Origin: Chitinophagaceae bacterium
GTDB taxonomy: Bacteria; Bacteroidota; Bacteroidia; Chitinophagales; Chitinophagaceae
Assembly (NCBI GenBank): GCA_019638615.1
Contig: JAHBTL010000014.1
Location: 1 to 64,000, forward strand
DNA: 64,000 nt
Direction: 5' to 3'
Of the stretch, positions 9,134-17,679 are shown piece after piece (positions within the stretch are counted from its first letter, which is position 1; each line of letters opens with the position of its first letter). The notes beneath the pieces are model-generated. The model saw only the letters and a program-made list of their open reading frames with translations. It had not been told where the DNA came from and made no database searches. The position numbers and the translations under genes were made by a program.

Positions 9134-10203
9134 TTATTCACTTTCATAAAATCAACCGCCATATCGCAGATCAGTTTCCCGGCAAAAGGATTTTGCCGGC
9201 CATTTGCAAGCTGCGCCGCACCGCCGGCAATATGCAAATAAGCAATATGAGAATGATGAGACAGAAAGGATACATATTGCCTGGCTTGCAATACGGTAAA
9301 GCCGCCGGGCATGGCAACCCCACCGGGGGTAAACTGAATGCTTTCCATATCCAGCTCTATGCCGGTATAAGCCTCCCCGGTAAACGAAACAGCTTGCACC
9401 ATTGCCTCTTTCAGGGTGAGCTTCTCCCTGATAAACATATCTTCATACGTGGTATACTGGATCTGGACATCAGAATATAATTCATCCAGCATGCGCTGGC
9501 TGTTATAGTTTTCATATAACCCTATGATGACATAGCGATTTAAAAAGCCGTCGTCCTTTGCATACCTGAATGCATTTCCGCTGTGACGCCCTTCTATCAC
9601 ACGGTAACGGGCATGCGCATCCGCATTAATTACATTGATTTGATTGGTATTGGTTTTACCCGACTTATATAAACCTTTGGCGGCTCCTTTGATCAGCGGA
9701 TAGCTGTTGTTATGTCCTCCGCCTATAACCACCGGGATATTTCCGGCCTGGGTAACGAGCTTGATTATTTCTTCTACCTCCGGATCAATGATTTTTTGTA
9801 CGGCATGACGACAGGCATCTGCCAGCTCTTCCTGGTTTTTGGCATTGGCGCCAATCAACGCCTTTATATCGCTGAAGTCAAACTGCCCGAGTACAAGGAT
9901 CTCTTCTCCCGAAAAAAAATCGGTGCTCTGAACATTGCAAAAAGCCTGTAAAAAAGGCAACCATGCGGTGTCAGCGCCGCCAATGTCATAATTACCCAAT
10001 GCACCAATGTCCTCAGGAATACCTACTACTACGTACTTCGCTTTAGACTGCAATAACATTTCTGCAACGGTACCTTCCTGTATCACATGCACACACTCTC
10101 CCAGCTTTGTTTCAAAGCGGCGCAAACGCGTAATATTCAGAATATCCTGTTTACTGTAAAAACGAAAGTGAGGGTATAGCATATACTGGCTGTTTATAGA
10201 CAC
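9127..10203 (-). CDS. arginase/formimidoylglutamase-fold enzyme with altered metal site
   Basis: Ureohydrolase-fold protein of 358 residues, like those annotated as formimidoylglutamase (HutG) in Bacteroidota. Family marks are GIPEDIGALGNYDIGGAD, the metal-site loop GGGHNNSY (His164), ADAH (Asp195, His197) and GIELDMESI (Glu283, Asp285). The usual DAHxD motif reads DAHARYR, with Arg at residue 199 (codon CGT) where the second metal-binding Asp is expected, so a two-metal centre may not form. No other hut genes are nearby. The start is uncertain: GTG at 10203 or ATG at 10182. Its stop codon overlaps the start of the dinD remnant. Enzyme activity is inferred only. Confidence 0.75.
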   Translation of the reverse strand: MSINSQYMLYPHFRFYSKQDILNITRLRRFETKLGECVHVIQEGTVAEMLLQSKAKYVVVGIPEDIGALGNYDIGGADTAWLPFLQAFCNVQSTDFFSGEEILVLGQFDFSDIKALIGANAKNQEELADACRHAVQKIIDPEVEEIIKLVTQAGNIPVVIGGGHNNSYPLIKGAAKGLYKSGKTNTNQINVINADAHARYRVIEGRHSGNAFRYAKDDGFLNRYVIIGLYENYNSQRMLDELYSDVQIQYTTYEDMFIREKLTLKEAMVQAVSFTGEAYTGIELDMESIQFTPGGVAMPGGFTVLQARQYVSFLSHHSHIAYLHIAGGAAQLANGRQNPFAGKLICDMAVDFMKVNKW

Positions 10204-10237
10204 AATGAGGGAAGATACGGATTTCGTGATTATAAAA

Positions 10238-10262
10238 AACCAGGGCGCATTTACCCCTGGTT
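10238..10262 (-). terminator. Hairpin with U-tract upstream of the arginase-fold gene
   Basis: On the minus strand AACCAGGG pairs with CCCTGGTT across a 9-nt loop and is followed directly by a run of T. It lies 35 bp before the start of the 9127-10203 gene, so it is a leader attenuator or the end of a short upstream transcript. Confidence 0.55.
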
Positions 10263-10434
10263 AGAATTATTTTCATTTCGGTAAAGTCAAAAATAGTACA
10301 TACCACAATAAAGTTCAATTTTCCACACAAACGCTTATGTTGTGGTATTGTATTGCCCGGTTGTGGGCACTGCGATACCGCTTGCATGTAATAAGCTGCA
10401 CATGTCCGGTATCTTGCTAAAAACAACTATTGTA

Positions 10435-10464
10435 TTGATAAAATTGGCTTATCCACTAAATTTG
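10435..10464 (+). promoter_or_regulatory. Bacteroidota-type promoter of the antitoxin gene
   Basis: A TTG element near 10436 and TAAATTTG at 10457-10464 fit the TTG-N19-TAnnTTTG pattern of the Bacteroidota primary sigma factor, about 43 bp before the antitoxin ATG. Confidence 0.5.
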
Positions 10465-10506
10465 TACCCAAAAAAGTGAGGCTCATACTCGTTAAAAACC
10501 TTCATT

Positions 10507-10743
10507 ATGTCCACAAGTACGAATATATATCTGCCGTTGCAGTTTAACCAACTGGTTGATTTAATCAAAGCGCTGCCCAAAAAGGAAAAGCAACAGCTCA
10601 TTGAGGTGCTGGAGCAGGATGAGTCTCTCATTATCCCGGAATGGCAGAAACAGGAAGTTCGCAAACGCATTAAAAAATACAATAAATACCCCGAGTTACT
10701 GATTGATGAAAAAAAGGCGCTGCAAATAATAAATAAAATGTAA
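10507..10743 (+). CDS. antitoxin of a ParE/RelE-type module
   Basis: A 78-residue, highly charged protein: LPLQFNQLVDLIKALPKKEK followed by a helical K/E-rich stretch and a short C-terminal tail. Small proteins of this form are the usual partner encoded directly before ParE/RelE-like toxins in Bacteroidota. The stop codon overlaps the toxin start (TAATG), showing translational coupling. It should neutralise the toxin and autorepress the promoter at 10457-10464; both are inference from the family. The toxin partner here is short, so the module may be inactive. Confidence 0.7.
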   Translation: MSTSTNIYLPLQFNQLVDLIKALPKKEKQQLIEVLEQDESLIIPEWQKQEVRKRIKKYNKYPELLIDEKKALQIINKM

Positions 10744-10910
10744 TGCCCCGGTTCAAAATTGCGTACTCCCCGGAAGCCTTACAGGAAATAAAACGTATTG
10801 TTGAATGGTATAATGAGGCCAGCCCAGGATTGGGAGAACGTTTTAAGAGAAACCTGCTTAGCGAAATTGCAGCCATCAAAAAAAATCCACATACCAGGTC
10901 GTTTCGTTAG
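10743..10910 (+). pseudogene. ParE/RelE-like toxin, C-terminally truncated (55 residues)
   Basis: Starts with the ATG that overlaps the antitoxin stop. The product reads FKIAYSPEALQEIKRIVEWY, then ASPGLGERFKRNLLSEIAAI and NPHTRSFR, the normal N-terminal half of a ParE/RelE toxin with the two long helices. Toxins of this family are about 90-100 residues. Here a TAG ends the frame before the beta-sheet and catalytic C-terminal half. I could not find the missing half in another frame over the next 190 bases, so the gene seems cut by recombination, not by one frameshift. Confidence 0.72.
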
Positions 10911-11101
10911 CAGGATTAGTGATATCACCTGGAAAATGAGATTTTAAAACAGCCCCATTATACACTCTTACCCTTATTTCGACCGAGCCGGCACGAATAC
11001 TATGGTTTAATGTAACTCTTGCAAAGGAGAACTTTTTCACCGAAGGTAAATCTGCCTGGCTTTTGCACTGCGAACGGAACCGAAGTAACACAAGCGTGTT
11101 T

Positions 11102-12355
11102 TTACCGGTTGCTTTCCCGTATACGCAGGTAATTTGCCAGCCACTGAAAAGCAACGAACCCGATGATGAATAGGGTAGCAGGCACACTATAGATTTCTCC
11201 TGTATTAAATGTGGTCACAATGCCTCCCATGCCGGCTAAAGCAAGTCCGGCCGTATAAGCAAGCATGATCTTTTTATTCTTTGTAAAAGAGAAAAGTACG
11301 CCCAACGGGATCATCATGGCAAACCCGAAGAATGCGGGAGCCATCCACCTGATGTCATTCGTAACCAGGTATACAACCGTGCCGGCTACAAACACCAGGA
11401 AGCTGACTGCTACCAGGTTAGAGCTCCGGATCTCATTTTTATCAAGCAGGTATTTACCAAACGCATTGAATCGCAGGAACAGGTTGCTTACAGGTGTAAT
11501 GATCCAGGTAGAAAATGCAAAAATCGCAAAGGCGATGATCAATGGCATTAAATACGGGCGTAACGCTTCGTTGTTTTCTGCCAGCGCGTTTAAAAACCTG
11601 AATGCTACATACAATCCTATGATCACAGCCCATTGATACCTGGCAGTGAGATTGCCGATCCAGAAAGCATATTTCAGGAAGAGCTTATACAACCAGTAAC
11701 GCGCCTTTAGCGCTTCCGCCATACCCGAGCGGGCATATTCAAAATGCGGATTGATCCGGAGGGCCTCCCGGAAATGTTCCAGCGCTTTCTTATGCTCTCC
11801 TTTTTCCAGCAGGCTCCATCCGTAATTGGCATGCGTATAGGCATTGTAAGGATCTTCTGCAAGCGCTCCTTCGATTGTATGAAAAGATTCTTCTTTCCTG
11901 TTCAGCTTCAGCAATGCCGTACTCCTGATATTCAGTCCCAGGATATTTTCCGGGTCGCGTTGCAATGCTTCATCGGCTAACTCCAATGCCCTGTCGTACT
12001 TCTTCCGGGTAAGGTTAACGGATGCCCACAAAGAAAAAAAATCTGCTTCAGCCGGGTTGAGCGTAATAGCATTTTTCAGGTTATTTTCCGCTTCGTCGTA
12101 GTCTTCCCTGTTTATATTAACGCGGGCTTTTATAAAATACAACCAGGGTGTATCGGGACTAAGCCCTATGGCATTATTAATAAGCAGCTCCGCCTCATCG
12201 TGCTGATCCTGGTGAAGTTTTATTTCTGCAAGCATGGCCAGTACCCGTATATTGGCGGGATCTTTACTCAACACATCTTTCAGTAATTTACCTGCTTCGT
12301 CCAGCTTGCGTTGCTGCAACAATATTTCGGCCCGCGCTATCAACTGTTCCGTCAT
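11102..12355 (-). CDS. TPR-repeat membrane protein
   Basis: A 417-residue protein with tetratricopeptide repeats over about residues 5-215 (repeated motifs such as YKKAL/YDRALELADEAL spaced by 34) followed by a hydrophobic C-terminal half with about six membrane segments. No enzyme motif is seen. The start ATG at 12355 is one base from the stop of the upstream AAA ATPase gene, so the two are one operon and very probably one functional unit. The TPR part may be cytoplasmic and dock the ATPase to the membrane; this is inference. I do not recognise a named family beyond TPR. Confidence 0.8.
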   Translation of the reverse strand: MTEQLIARAEILLQQRKLDEAGKLLKDVLSKDPANIRVLAMLAEIKLHQDQHDEAELLINNAIGLSPDTPWLYFIKARVNINREDYDEAENNLKNAITLNPAEADFFSLWASVNLTRKKYDRALELADEALQRDPENILGLNIRSTALLKLNRKEESFHTIEGALAEDPYNAYTHANYGWSLLEKGEHKKALEHFREALRINPHFEYARSGMAEALKARYWLYKLFLKYAFWIGNLTARYQWAVIIGLYVAFRFLNALAENNEALRPYLMPLIIAFAIFAFSTWIITPVSNLFLRFNAFGKYLLDKNEIRSSNLVAVSFLVFVAGTVVYLVTNDIRWMAPAFFGFAMMIPLGVLFSFTKNKKIMLAYTAGLALAGMGGIVTTFNTGEIYSVPATLFIIGFVAFQWLANYLRIRESNR

Positions 12356-12356
12356 A

Positions 12357-13661
12357 CTATTTTTTTAATTTCATATAGCTCAGTACGTCATCATACAATC
12401 CCGAATCGTTCGAGAACAAAGCAAAATTTTTAGCCGCACCAAACCACTCCGATGTGCTGGGCTTATGTTTTTTGACGGCGTTTTCAAGATCTTTTGTTGT
12501 AAGTGGTTTAGGAATCCCGTCTTCAAAAGAGGCTTCCAGCTTTTCTTCAATCGCAATGTCTATCAGGGCTTCCAGGTCAGCCCCCGAAAAGCTGGCGGTC
12601 TTTTTTGCCAGGGCTTTGTAATCAATGGAATCTACAGGCTTGTTCTTTAATTTGATCTTTAATATTGATTCCCGGGCCGATTCATCGGGAGGAGGAATAA
12701 AAATGATCCTGTCAAACCTGCCGGGACGCCGGAAAGCGCTGTCGAGATGCCACGGCGTATTGGTCGCTCCCAATACCAGTATGCCTTCATTGTTGCCATC
12801 AATACCATCCAGCTCCTGCAGGAACTGGTTGATCAGGTGCCGTCCGGCAGATTGCTTCATGTCACTCCTGCTGGCACCCAACGCATCAATTTCATCAAAG
12901 AACAATACACAGGGTGTATTTTGTCTCGCTGTTTCAAATATATAGTGAAGATTCTTTTCACTGTTGCCTATCCACATGTCCAGTATATCGTTCAGCCCCA
13001 CACTGATAAATCTTGCATTTACCTGCCCGGCCGTGGCTTTGGCAATATAGGTTTTTCCACAGCCCGGCGGTCCATACAGTAAAATACCGCCGCCTGTTTT
13101 TTTCCCATAAGCCTTGTATAGTTCAGGATGTTTGAGCGGTCGTATGATTTTAAGGTCTATTTCCTTTTTTATATCCGTCATTCCGCCAACATCCTCAAAG
13201 TTAATGGAGGGCTTTTGTATAAAGGCTGAATGATATGCTGCATCCTCTTCATAACTGCCGGCGGCATTCACTCTCAATTCGCTGTCAAGCGCATCATCCG
13301 CACATCCCGGATCCAGCGCCAGCGCTTTCTGGTAACTTTCTATTGCTTTAGCTGTTTCATTTTCTTTCAGCAATGCTTTGGCATGCAAAACAAATACTTC
13401 CGCATCCGGGGAGCCTGACTGGATCAGCGCCTCCAGTATTACATTGCACCGGCTGTATTGCTGTTGCTGGTAAAATACTTGTGCAAGCCCGGTTTTCACC
13501 TTTGCCTCATCGGTTAATGTTAATAACTCTTTGTATTCTGCTTCAGCTTCCTCCAACCTGCCGGCTTTCAAAAGGGTTTCGGCAAGGTGTTGCTTCAGGG
13601 GAATATTACCGGGAGAAAATCTCAGCGCTTCCCTGAGGTTTTGAATAGTTTGTTCGTCCAT
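12357..13661 (-). CDS. TPR-AAA+ ATPase (Cdc48/SpoVK-like AAA core)
   Basis: A 434-residue protein. An N-terminal TPR region (about residues 8-125) precedes one classical AAA module. Walker A is GPPGCGKT (197-204), Walker B is VLFFDE (252-257), and the second region of homology ends in FRRPGRFDR (310-318) with the expected arginines. The pore-loop region reads DMWIGNSEKNL, with Trp in the position normally aromatic. C-terminal helices follow (FSGADLEALIDIAIEEKLEA). Such ATPases unfold or remodel proteins as hexamers. First gene of a two-gene operon with the TPR membrane protein. The substrate is unknown. Confidence 0.9.
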   Translation of the reverse strand: MDEQTIQNLREALRFSPGNIPLKQHLAETLLKAGRLEEAEAEYKELLTLTDEAKVKTGLAQVFYQQQQYSRCNVILEALIQSGSPDAEVFVLHAKALLKENETAKAIESYQKALALDPGCADDALDSELRVNAAGSYEEDAAYHSAFIQKPSINFEDVGGMTDIKKEIDLKIIRPLKHPELYKAYGKKTGGGILLYGPPGCGKTYIAKATAGQVNARFISVGLNDILDMWIGNSEKNLHYIFETARQNTPCVLFFDEIDALGASRSDMKQSAGRHLINQFLQELDGIDGNNEGILVLGATNTPWHLDSAFRRPGRFDRIIFIPPPDESARESILKIKLKNKPVDSIDYKALAKKTASFSGADLEALIDIAIEEKLEASFEDGIPKPLTTKDLENAVKKHKPSTSEWFGAAKNFALFSNDSGLYDDVLSYMKLKK

Positions 13662-14357
13662 GAATTAAAATTAATGCTCAATGGCAGGGCGCAAATCGTA
13701 TATAATGTTAAATACGGGAGAGCAAGATAATGACTTTTTAGTGTAAACCTGAATATCGTGAAGGTTATAAGATCATCAGCTCCCTACGGTCACGGCGAGT
13801 AAACCATTCGTGTGCTCAATCATTGAGCCTTGACATGTTGTACTCGTATTTTTCAGTTTTTTATATGCCAGGTTCAGAGAAAATGTATCAGAAATCTGTA
13901 GTTGAGTTTACAGTAGTACTAACGCTTAATCAGTCCCGCAAAAAGCGGGACGGGAAATTGCGGTAATAATTTCCCGGCGCCCGCTCGAACGATATTCAAG
14001 TCGGGCGGGGCTTTTTGGTTACTTTTTCCGCAAAAAAGTAACAAAGAAACCAGCACCAGGAATTGTGGTTGAAAAGAAAGCGCGTTTTATAAGCAACAAA
14101 CCCGCAGTTCATACTTCATTGATAAACACTCAACTGAATAATATGTATTGGCAGCCCGCCTTCATGCAAACTGGAGTTAGATCAATGCGCTGGCGGGAGA
14201 AGCAATCCTCGCAGAAAAAGAGGAAGTTGTCCTCTGCAAGGACTGCTTTATTACTACTATGAACTCAGCAACAGAACTCTGATGTATTTGCTGCTAATTT
14301 TTCCGGTCGGGTATCATGATCCTTTAAACAGCAATATAAAATGAAATGGTATGTTTT
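13662..14357. repeat. Intergenic region with ancient B module copy 4
   Basis: 696 bp without a convincing intact gene. 13789-14153 aligns along its whole length with the 345-bp B module but is strongly diverged. It has gained a small hairpin (GTCCCGC-AAAAA-GCGGGAC at 13933-13951) and a mini-palindrome (13979-14010). 14258-14302 is an inverted fragment matching the middle of B. Confidence 0.75.
13789..14153 (+). repeat. B module copy 4 (diverged)
   Basis: Landmarks shared in order with the young copies: the GACAnGTTG segment, the CAGTAGTACTAA block, the GGGAAATTGCGGTAAT hairpin, the GTTACTTTTT...AAAAAAGTAAC hairpin, then ATTGTGGTTGAA and TTGATAAAC, ending at TTGGCA. Confidence 0.75.
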
Positions 14358-15605
14358 TCAATGCTCATTTTTTTCGTAACCTAGTTGTAAAGCCTGCTCC
14401 AGGTCTTTCAGCAGATCTGTAATATCTTCCAGCCCGACGCTCATGCGGATGAGTCCATCCGGGATACCGGCTGCCAGGCGCTGCTCTTTCTTCATGCCTG
14501 CATGCGACATGGAAGCAGGATGAGATACCAGGGTATCCGTTGTACCCAGGGAAACGGCCCTCACACAAATACGCAGCCTGTTAATGAAATTTACCGAATG
14601 ATCAAAACCATCTTTCAATTCAAAGCTCAATACCGCGCCCGGGTGCCGCATTTGCTTTTTTGATATTTCATATCCCGGATGTGTGGGAAGCCCGTTGTAA
14701 TTTACTTTGCCCACTGCGGGGTGATCCGAAAGGAAATTCGCTATCTGTTCAGCATTGCTGCAATGCCTGTCCATGCGGGCAGCCAGCGTTTTAACGCCCT
14801 GCATCAGCAAAAAGGCGTCAAAGGGATTGCTGTTACAACCCAGCAGCTTATACGTTTGGTACACCCTTTCTTTCATCATTTCTATATTCCTTCCAATCAA
14901 AATACCGCCAATGGCATTTCCATGCCCGTTCAAAAATTTGGTGGTAGAATGGAAGATATAATCTACTCCATACCTGAAGGGTTGCTGCAGGTACGGAGTA
15001 GCAAAGGTATTGTCGATGGTCACTAACTTATTATAACGTTTGGCAACAGCGCAAATGGCTTCAATATCTATGCACTGCATGCTGGGATTGGCAGGCGTTT
15101 CAAGATGCAACAGTTTTACGGACGCATCTTCTTTCAGAACATCTTCCACCTTATCCAGCTCATTCATATTTACGAACCGGCATTGTACGTCAAACCGCGG
15201 AAGCAGATCCTTCAAGAACTCGTGGGTGCCGCCATATATGGAAGAATTGGAAAGAATGGTTTCCCCTGCCGATACATTGGCCATCATCATCACCGCCATG
15301 GCAGCCTGACCGCTTGCTGTCAGCAGCGCTTCTGCCTGCAGGGGTTTCCCTGATTCGTCCTGTAAACCCAATGTTTCAAGGTGAGCGATCAGTTTTGCCG
15401 CCGCCTGCGTGGTGGGATTGCCAAAACGCGAATAGGTAAACCCTTTTTCCTTTCCCGAAAAACGGTTCATGCCCTGTTGCGCGCTGTCGAAAGTAAACGA
15501 TGAAGTAGCGAAAACGGGAAAAAGATGGGCATGTTCCGCTGTTTCATGTTCAAGTCCATGAATAGCGGCAGTTGCCATTGAAGATATTTTATTTGCCAAA
15601 TCCAT
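14358..15605 (-). CDS. PLP-dependent trans-sulfuration enzyme (cystathionine gamma-synthase / methionine gamma-lyase family)
   Basis: Cytoplasmic Cys/Met-metabolism enzyme of 415 residues, full length for the family. The cofactor lysine is Lys223 in FHSTTKFLNGHG, and the neighbouring-subunit phosphate motif YSRFGNPT is at residues 59-66. TASGQAAMAV and IDNTFATPYLQQP are further family blocks. The reaction could be gamma-elimination of methionine, cystathionine synthesis or O-acylhomoserine sulfhydrylation; sequence alone does not decide. It follows the 1-Cys peroxiredoxin gene by 9 bp in the same direction, so the two form an operon linking sulfur metabolism and peroxide defence. Confidence 0.88.
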   Translation of the reverse strand: MDLANKISSMATAAIHGLEHETAEHAHLFPVFATSSFTFDSAQQGMNRFSGKEKGFTYSRFGNPTTQAAAKLIAHLETLGLQDESGKPLQAEALLTASGQAAMAVMMMANVSAGETILSNSSIYGGTHEFLKDLLPRFDVQCRFVNMNELDKVEDVLKEDASVKLLHLETPANPSMQCIDIEAICAVAKRYNKLVTIDNTFATPYLQQPFRYGVDYIFHSTTKFLNGHGNAIGGILIGRNIEMMKERVYQTYKLLGCNSNPFDAFLLMQGVKTLAARMDRHCSNAEQIANFLSDHPAVGKVNYNGLPTHPGYEISKKQMRHPGAVLSFELKDGFDHSVNFINRLRICVRAVSLGTTDTLVSHPASMSHAGMKKEQRLAAGIPDGLIRMSVGLEDITDLLKDLEQALQLGYEKNEH

Positions 15606-15614
15606 TTCAGGTTT

Positions 15615-16250
15615 TTATTTATCGGGCTGGGGTGTGTATCGAAGGTACGATTTCACCTCACGATATCCCTTTGGAAATTTAGCGGGTATATCTTCATTTT
15701 TCATTGCGGCGGGCACTACCACATCCTGCCCGTACTCCCAATCTGCCGGCGTGCCGACACCAAACCGGCTGGTTAATTGCAAAGAGTCCAGCACACGAAG
15801 GATCTCAGCAAAGTTTCTGCCCGTGGAAGCGGGATAAGTAATGGTTGCTTTTATTTTTTTATCGGGATCAATAAAATAAACAGAACGTACTGTGGCCGAA
15901 GTAGATGCCTTTTCATGGATCATTTCGTATAGCCTTGATATTTTCTGATCGGGATCGGCGATAATGGGAAATTCCACGGTAGTGGCAGCCGTTTCATTGA
16001 TGTCTTTTACCCATCCCCGATGCGATTGCAGGTCATCCACACTTATTGCAAGTACTTTTGCATTTCTTTTGGCAAATTCCTCTTTTAACTGCGCTGTACG
16101 GCCAAGTTCAGTAGTGCAGATAGGTGTATAATCGCCCGGATGAGAATACAGGATGGCCCAGTTGCCGCTAAGCCATTCATAAAAACTGATAGTACCTTCC
16201 GTTGTTTCTGCACTGAAGTCAGGAGCAGTGTCCCCGATTTTTAAACTCAT
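15615..16250 (-). CDS. 1-Cys peroxiredoxin (Prx6 family)
   Basis: Thiol peroxidase of 211 residues that reduces peroxides with a single conserved cysteine. The peroxidatic Cys45 lies in SHPGDYTPICTTELG, the Prx6-type form of PxxxTxxC. No second cysteine is present in the protein, which fits the 1-Cys group. The long C-terminal extension (about residues 165-211, RFGVGTPADWEYGQDVVVP) is also typical of Prx6. No signal peptide, so cytoplasmic. First gene of a two-gene operon; divergent from the di-haem peroxidase gene across 229 bp, so two peroxide-detoxifying enzymes share one regulatory region. Confidence 0.95.
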   Translation of the reverse strand: MSLKIGDTAPDFSAETTEGTISFYEWLSGNWAILYSHPGDYTPICTTELGRTAQLKEEFAKRNAKVLAISVDDLQSHRGWVKDINETAATTVEFPIIADPDQKISRLYEMIHEKASTSATVRSVYFIDPDKKIKATITYPASTGRNFAEILRVLDSLQLTSRFGVGTPADWEYGQDVVVPAAMKNEDIPAKFPKGYREVKSYLRYTPQPDK

Positions 16251-16392
16251 AGTGTGATTGATTGTATTTTATATTATGTCAAAATTTGACCCCGCCAAAG
16301 CTAAAGGAATGACAATGGGATGCGCGATGATTTACATGAAAAAATTCAATGCACACCATACAAATAGCTGATGGCTGAAAATGAAAAAATAA

Positions 16393-16416
16393 AAAAAAGA
16401 TAATTATGTCTTTTAT
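16393..16416. promoter_or_regulatory. Candidate operator upstream of the di-haem peroxidase
   Basis: Inverted repeat AAAAGA-N8-TCTTTT placed just before the TATATTTG box. Aligned with the perfect inverted repeat at 19110-19133 it agrees at 17 of 24 positions, suggesting the same regulator acts at both sites. Confidence 0.45.
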
Positions 16417-16421
16417 TTTAT

Positions 16422-16429
16422 TATATTTG
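16422..16429 (+). promoter_or_regulatory. -7 box of the di-haem peroxidase gene
   Basis: TATATTTG matches the TAnnTTTG consensus exactly, 51 bp before the chosen ATG at 16480. Confidence 0.55.
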
Positions 16430-16479
16430 CCCCTATACCCTGAAACTAATTTTATTGATTGATCCCGGGAGATTGCATC

Positions 16480-17676
16480 ATGTCATTTCGTATTGCCTGC
16501 TATATTGTTTTTTTTCTTATTACATGCACCTTTTTTATCCATGCATGTAAATCTTCAATTGATAAGCAGTTTCCTGTCACTAAAAAATCACAACCACTGG
16601 ATGAGGGTACAATCAATGCACTTCCGCTGGATTATAAATCACCGGCCAACAATCCTACTACACCTGAAAAAATCGAATTAGGCCGGCTGCTTTTTTATGA
16701 CCCTATTTTGTCCGGGGGGAAAGATGTGGCCTGTGCCACCTGTCATCACCCGGAATTTGGCTATGCTGAAAGCATTGACCTGTCTATCGGCGTAAACGGA
16801 ACAGGGCTGGGTGAAAAAAGGATTTTCAAAAGCAATAACAATATTCCTTTTGTAAAAAGAAATGCACCTTCTATTTTAAACACTGCATTTAACGGCATAG
16901 ATGAGAAGGGCAATTATACACCGGAAGAAGCGCCCATGTTCTGGGACAATCGTGCCAAAAGCCTGGAGGAACAGGTTTCGATGCCGGTAAAGGCGTTTGA
17001 AGAAATGCGGGGGCATGGTTTTGAAGAGATTGATATATCTGGCGAAGTGGAGAAAAGGCTGAACGCCATTCCGGAATATAAAAAACTGTTTGCTGAAATC
17101 TTTCCTGAAGACACAAAGGTTACATTCACCAATGTTGCGAAAGCGATAGCGGCTTTTGAGCGCTCTTTAACAGCCAATAATTCCCGGTTTGATCAGTATA
17201 TGCGTGGAGATAAAAAAGCCTTGTCTGGCAGGGAACTGGATGGCATGAAGGCTTTTATGACCGCCGGATGCGCCAGGTGCCACAGCGGGCCCATGCTTTC
17301 CAATTTTAAACCGCATTTGCTCGGAGTAGCCGAAAACAAAAAACTGCCTTTCATTGATTCCGGCTTTAACGGAACATTCGCCTTCCGTACTCCCACCTTG
17401 CGGAATTTACGGCTTACGAGGCCTTATATGCACAACGGCACCATTCAAACGCTGGATAATGTACTGTTGTTTTATGAAGACCTTCATGGAAAAGAACTGG
17501 CGAATAAAAATTTGAAGAGAAGCCAGCTTGATACCCTGGCATTAAAGCTGAAAGTCCAGTTTAAAGATATTGATGCCATCGTAGAATTCCTCAATACGTT
17601 AAACGACAACAGTTACGACAGGAAAATACCTGAATCCGTGCCAAGCGGATTGCCAGTAGGAGGAAAAATAAAATAA
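16480..17676 (+). CDS. di-haem cytochrome c peroxidase (CcpA/MauG family), lipoprotein
   Basis: Periplasmic peroxidase that reduces H2O2 with electrons from cytochromes. From the ATG at 16480 the product has 398 residues; an upstream TTG at 16459 adds seven residues but spoils the signal peptide. A hydrophobic leader ends in CTFFIHAC, a lipobox-like site with Cys23. Two haem c motifs are present: CATCH (Cys85, Cys88, His89) and CARCH (Cys264, Cys267, His268), the latter followed by the PHLLGVAE region. TPTLRNLRLTRPYMHNG is a family block near the C-terminus. It ends 3 bp from the converging LysR gene. Regulation is probably through the inverted repeat at 16393-16416. Confidence 0.93.
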   Translation: MSFRIACYIVFFLITCTFFIHACKSSIDKQFPVTKKSQPLDEGTINALPLDYKSPANNPTTPEKIELGRLLFYDPILSGGKDVACATCHHPEFGYAESIDLSIGVNGTGLGEKRIFKSNNNIPFVKRNAPSILNTAFNGIDEKGNYTPEEAPMFWDNRAKSLEEQVSMPVKAFEEMRGHGFEEIDISGEVEKRLNAIPEYKKLFAEIFPEDTKVTFTNVAKAIAAFERSLTANNSRFDQYMRGDKKALSGRELDGMKAFMTAGCARCHSGPMLSNFKPHLLGVAENKKLPFIDSGFNGTFAFRTPTLRNLRLTRPYMHNGTIQTLDNVLLFYEDLHGKELANKNLKRSQLDTLALKLKVQFKDIDAIVEFLNTLNDNSYDRKIPESVPSGLPVGGKIK

Positions 17677-17679
17677 CCA

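Larger units (their letters stand above)
10204..10506. other. Intergenic region between arginase-fold gene and antitoxin
   Basis: 303 bp. It holds the minus-strand terminator-like hairpin at 10238-10262, a short A-unit-like fragment (CACTGCGATACCGC, near 10369) and the plus-strand promoter of the antitoxin. No gene is visible. Confidence 0.5.

Noticed and set aside
10876-11187. 103-codon minus-strand frame between the toxin remnant and the TPR gene
   Set aside because: Part of it reads like a peptide, but it overlaps the end of the TPR membrane gene out of frame and has no recognisable domain. I could not support it.
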